This document shows positions 63,098-64,000 of a stretch of 64,000 nt of DNA, in pieces (the stretch's first letter is position 1; the number at the start of each line of letters is the position of its first letter). Source of the stretch: Formosa undariae (GTDB lineage: Bacteria; Bacteroidota; Bacteroidia; Flavobacteriales; Flavobacteriaceae). Made by a program: the position numbers and the translations under genes. The notes beneath the pieces were generated by a model, which saw only the letters and a program-made list of their open reading frames with translations, did not search any database and had not been told where the DNA came from. The stretch is taken from assembly GCF_042427615.1 (NCBI RefSeq), contig NZ_JBHMEZ010000032.1, positions 1-64,000 of the forward strand. The letters run 5' to 3'.

Positions 63098-64000
63098 TTA
63101 AAATATTTCGTTTTTAATTTGAGTCGCGGCATGGTCTGCAGCTCTAGCCGATAAAGCCATATAAGTAAGTGATGGATTCTGATTAGCAGAAGATGTCATA
63201 CACGCACCATCTGTAACATAAACATTTGGTACAGCATGAACTTGATTAAATTCATTTAAAACAGATGTTTTTGGATCTCGCCCCATTCGTGCGGTTCCCA
63301 TTTCGTGAATAGCATGCCCTAGCCATAAAGACTCGGTATGATTGTACCCTTTAACATTCTTAAAACCAGCTTGGGTTAACATGGTAATTGCTTCTTGCAA
63401 CATATCTTTACGCATTTGCATTTCGTTTTCTTTAAACTCTGCATCGAACGTAATTGTTGGTAAGCCCCACTCATCTTTTTTCTCGTAGTTCAGGGTCATT
63501 TTATTTTCATGATAAGGCAAGCACTCTCCAAAACCGACTATTCCAATACGCCATGTTCCTGGTTTTAAAAGTTCTTCTTTAACATCCTTACCGTAACTTA
63601 ATTCTTTTATCCCACGCTTCCAGTCTGTACGACTTGCGCTTCCTTGAAAGGAATAACCTCTTAAAAAATTATTCTTAGAATCTTCAGGTCCTCCGATGTT
63701 TCGGAATCTTGGAACATGAAAACTTGTTGGTCTATTATTAATATAACTTACATCTTCAAATTTATCGGTTTCGGCAGTAGCTCCAACTCTAAAATGATGA
63801 TCCATTAAATTACGACCTAATTCACCGCTATCATTACCCATTCCGTTTGGAAATCTTTCGGATTTAGATTGCAATAAAATACTTGTAGACGCCATTGCTG
63901 AAGCACAACAAAAAATAACCTTAGCTTTAAACTCGATTTTTTCTTTTGTTATTGCATCTATAACTTTTACTCCTGTTGCTTTTTTAGTTTTGTCGTCGTA
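63098..64000 (-). CDS. GMC-family FAD oxidoreductase (5' end cut by window edge)
   Basis: The frame is open to the right edge; the first internal ATG is at 63895 but coding continues upstream (KVIFCCASAMASTSILLQS), so the N-terminal FAD-binding part is outside the window. The visible C-terminal 300 residues show the GMC_C pattern: ESLWLGHAIHEMGTARMG, VPNVYVTDGACMTSSANQNPSLTYMALSARAADHA with the expected His and Asn active-site positions. With the subunit 3 gene 2 nt downstream it matches glucoside 3-dehydrogenase or gluconate/fructose dehydrogenase type complexes. The substrate is likely a sugar or oligosaccharide released by this locus. Confidence 0.9.
   Translation of the reverse strand, partial: YDDKTKKATGVKVIDAITKEKIEFKAKVIFCCASAMASTSILLQSKSERFPNGMGNDSGELGRNLMDHHFRVGATAETDKFEDVSYINNRPTSFHVPRFRNIGGPEDSKNNFLRGYSFQGSASRTDWKRGIKELSYGKDVKEELLKPGTWRIGIVGFGECLPYHENKMTLNYEKKDEWGLPTITFDAEFKENEMQMRKDMLQEAITMLTQAGFKNVKGYNHTESLWLGHAIHEMGTARMGRDPKTSVLNEFNQVHAVPNVYVTDGACMTSSANQNPSLTYMALSARAADHAATQIKNEIF

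Noticed and set aside
1..64000. CRISPR arrays, tRNA or rRNA genes, prophage or integrase genes
   Set aside because: No regularly spaced repeats, no cloverleaf-like stretch and no phage or recombinase proteins other than the truncated transposase were seen.
1..64000. Formylglycine-generating enzyme or anaerobic sulfatase-maturating enzyme for the eight sulfatases
   Set aside because: None of the proteins in the window shows their motifs; the maturation enzyme must be encoded elsewhere.

Overview
The window is an AT-rich chromosomal segment typical of a marine Bacteroidota, most likely of the Flavobacteriaceae. The evidence is two SusC/SusD pairs, N-termini of the MKK(x)n-C lipoprotein type, weak A-rich ribosome sites, SprB-like repeats, an ECF sigma factor, and a very high density of sulfatases (eight) mixed with exo-glycosidases and carbohydrate esterases. 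Essentially the whole window is one or more adjoining polysaccharide utilization loci (PULs) for a heavily sulfated, probably acylated glycan. I cannot name the species from the sequence.

Layout. (1) 1-2065, minus: a sulfatase followed by a truncated ECF sigma factor. (2) 2311-24325, plus: an apparent long operon of eleven genes, namely two sulfatases, a three-domain esterase, an esterase-GH27 fusion, GH31, two GH78-type rhamnosidases, a clan GH-D-like enzyme, a sialate O-acetylesterase-like enzyme and two more sulfatases. A perfect 17-bp hairpin lies just before its first start codon. (3) 24602-30255, minus: SusC/SusD pair 1, then a terminator, then a small SGNH esterase. (4) 30487-31450, plus: a 5'-truncated IS256-type transposase with its right inverted repeat. 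(5) 31596-47068, minus: several transcription units carrying an M64-type metallopeptidase, two DUF1080 proteins, a sulfatase, an esterase, a beta-propeller/cupredoxin fusion, an unrecognised 560-residue secreted protein, an NTF2-like lipoprotein and a GH2. (6) 47597-54127, minus: SusC/SusD pair 2 with two accessory surface lipoproteins (a fasciclin-like one and one resembling DUF5007). (7) 54744-61662, minus: a ROK regulator, two sulfatases and GH95. (8) 62529-64000, minus: a gluconate-2-dehydrogenase subunit 3-like protein and a truncated GMC oxidoreductase.

How it may work together (inference). The two SusC/SusD systems would import sulfated oligosaccharides. Sulfatases and esterases would strip sulfate and acyl groups. 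GH27, GH2, GH31, GH78, GH95 and a GH-D-like enzyme would trim alpha-galactose, beta-galactose, alpha-glucose/xylose, alpha-L-rhamnose and alpha-L-fucose/L-galactose ends. No polysaccharide lyase or recognisable endo-hydrolase is present, so the chain-cleaving enzyme is either outside the window or among the unrecognised proteins. The GMC/subunit 3 pair together with two DUF1080 proteins suggests a second, oxidative route through 3-keto sugars. Eight hairpins, most with adjacent T-tracts, divide the minus-strand genes into units. A 32-33 bp element recurs upstream of both susC genes and of the M64 gene, with a constant 19-nt internal spacing, and is the best candidate for a shared promoter/operator.
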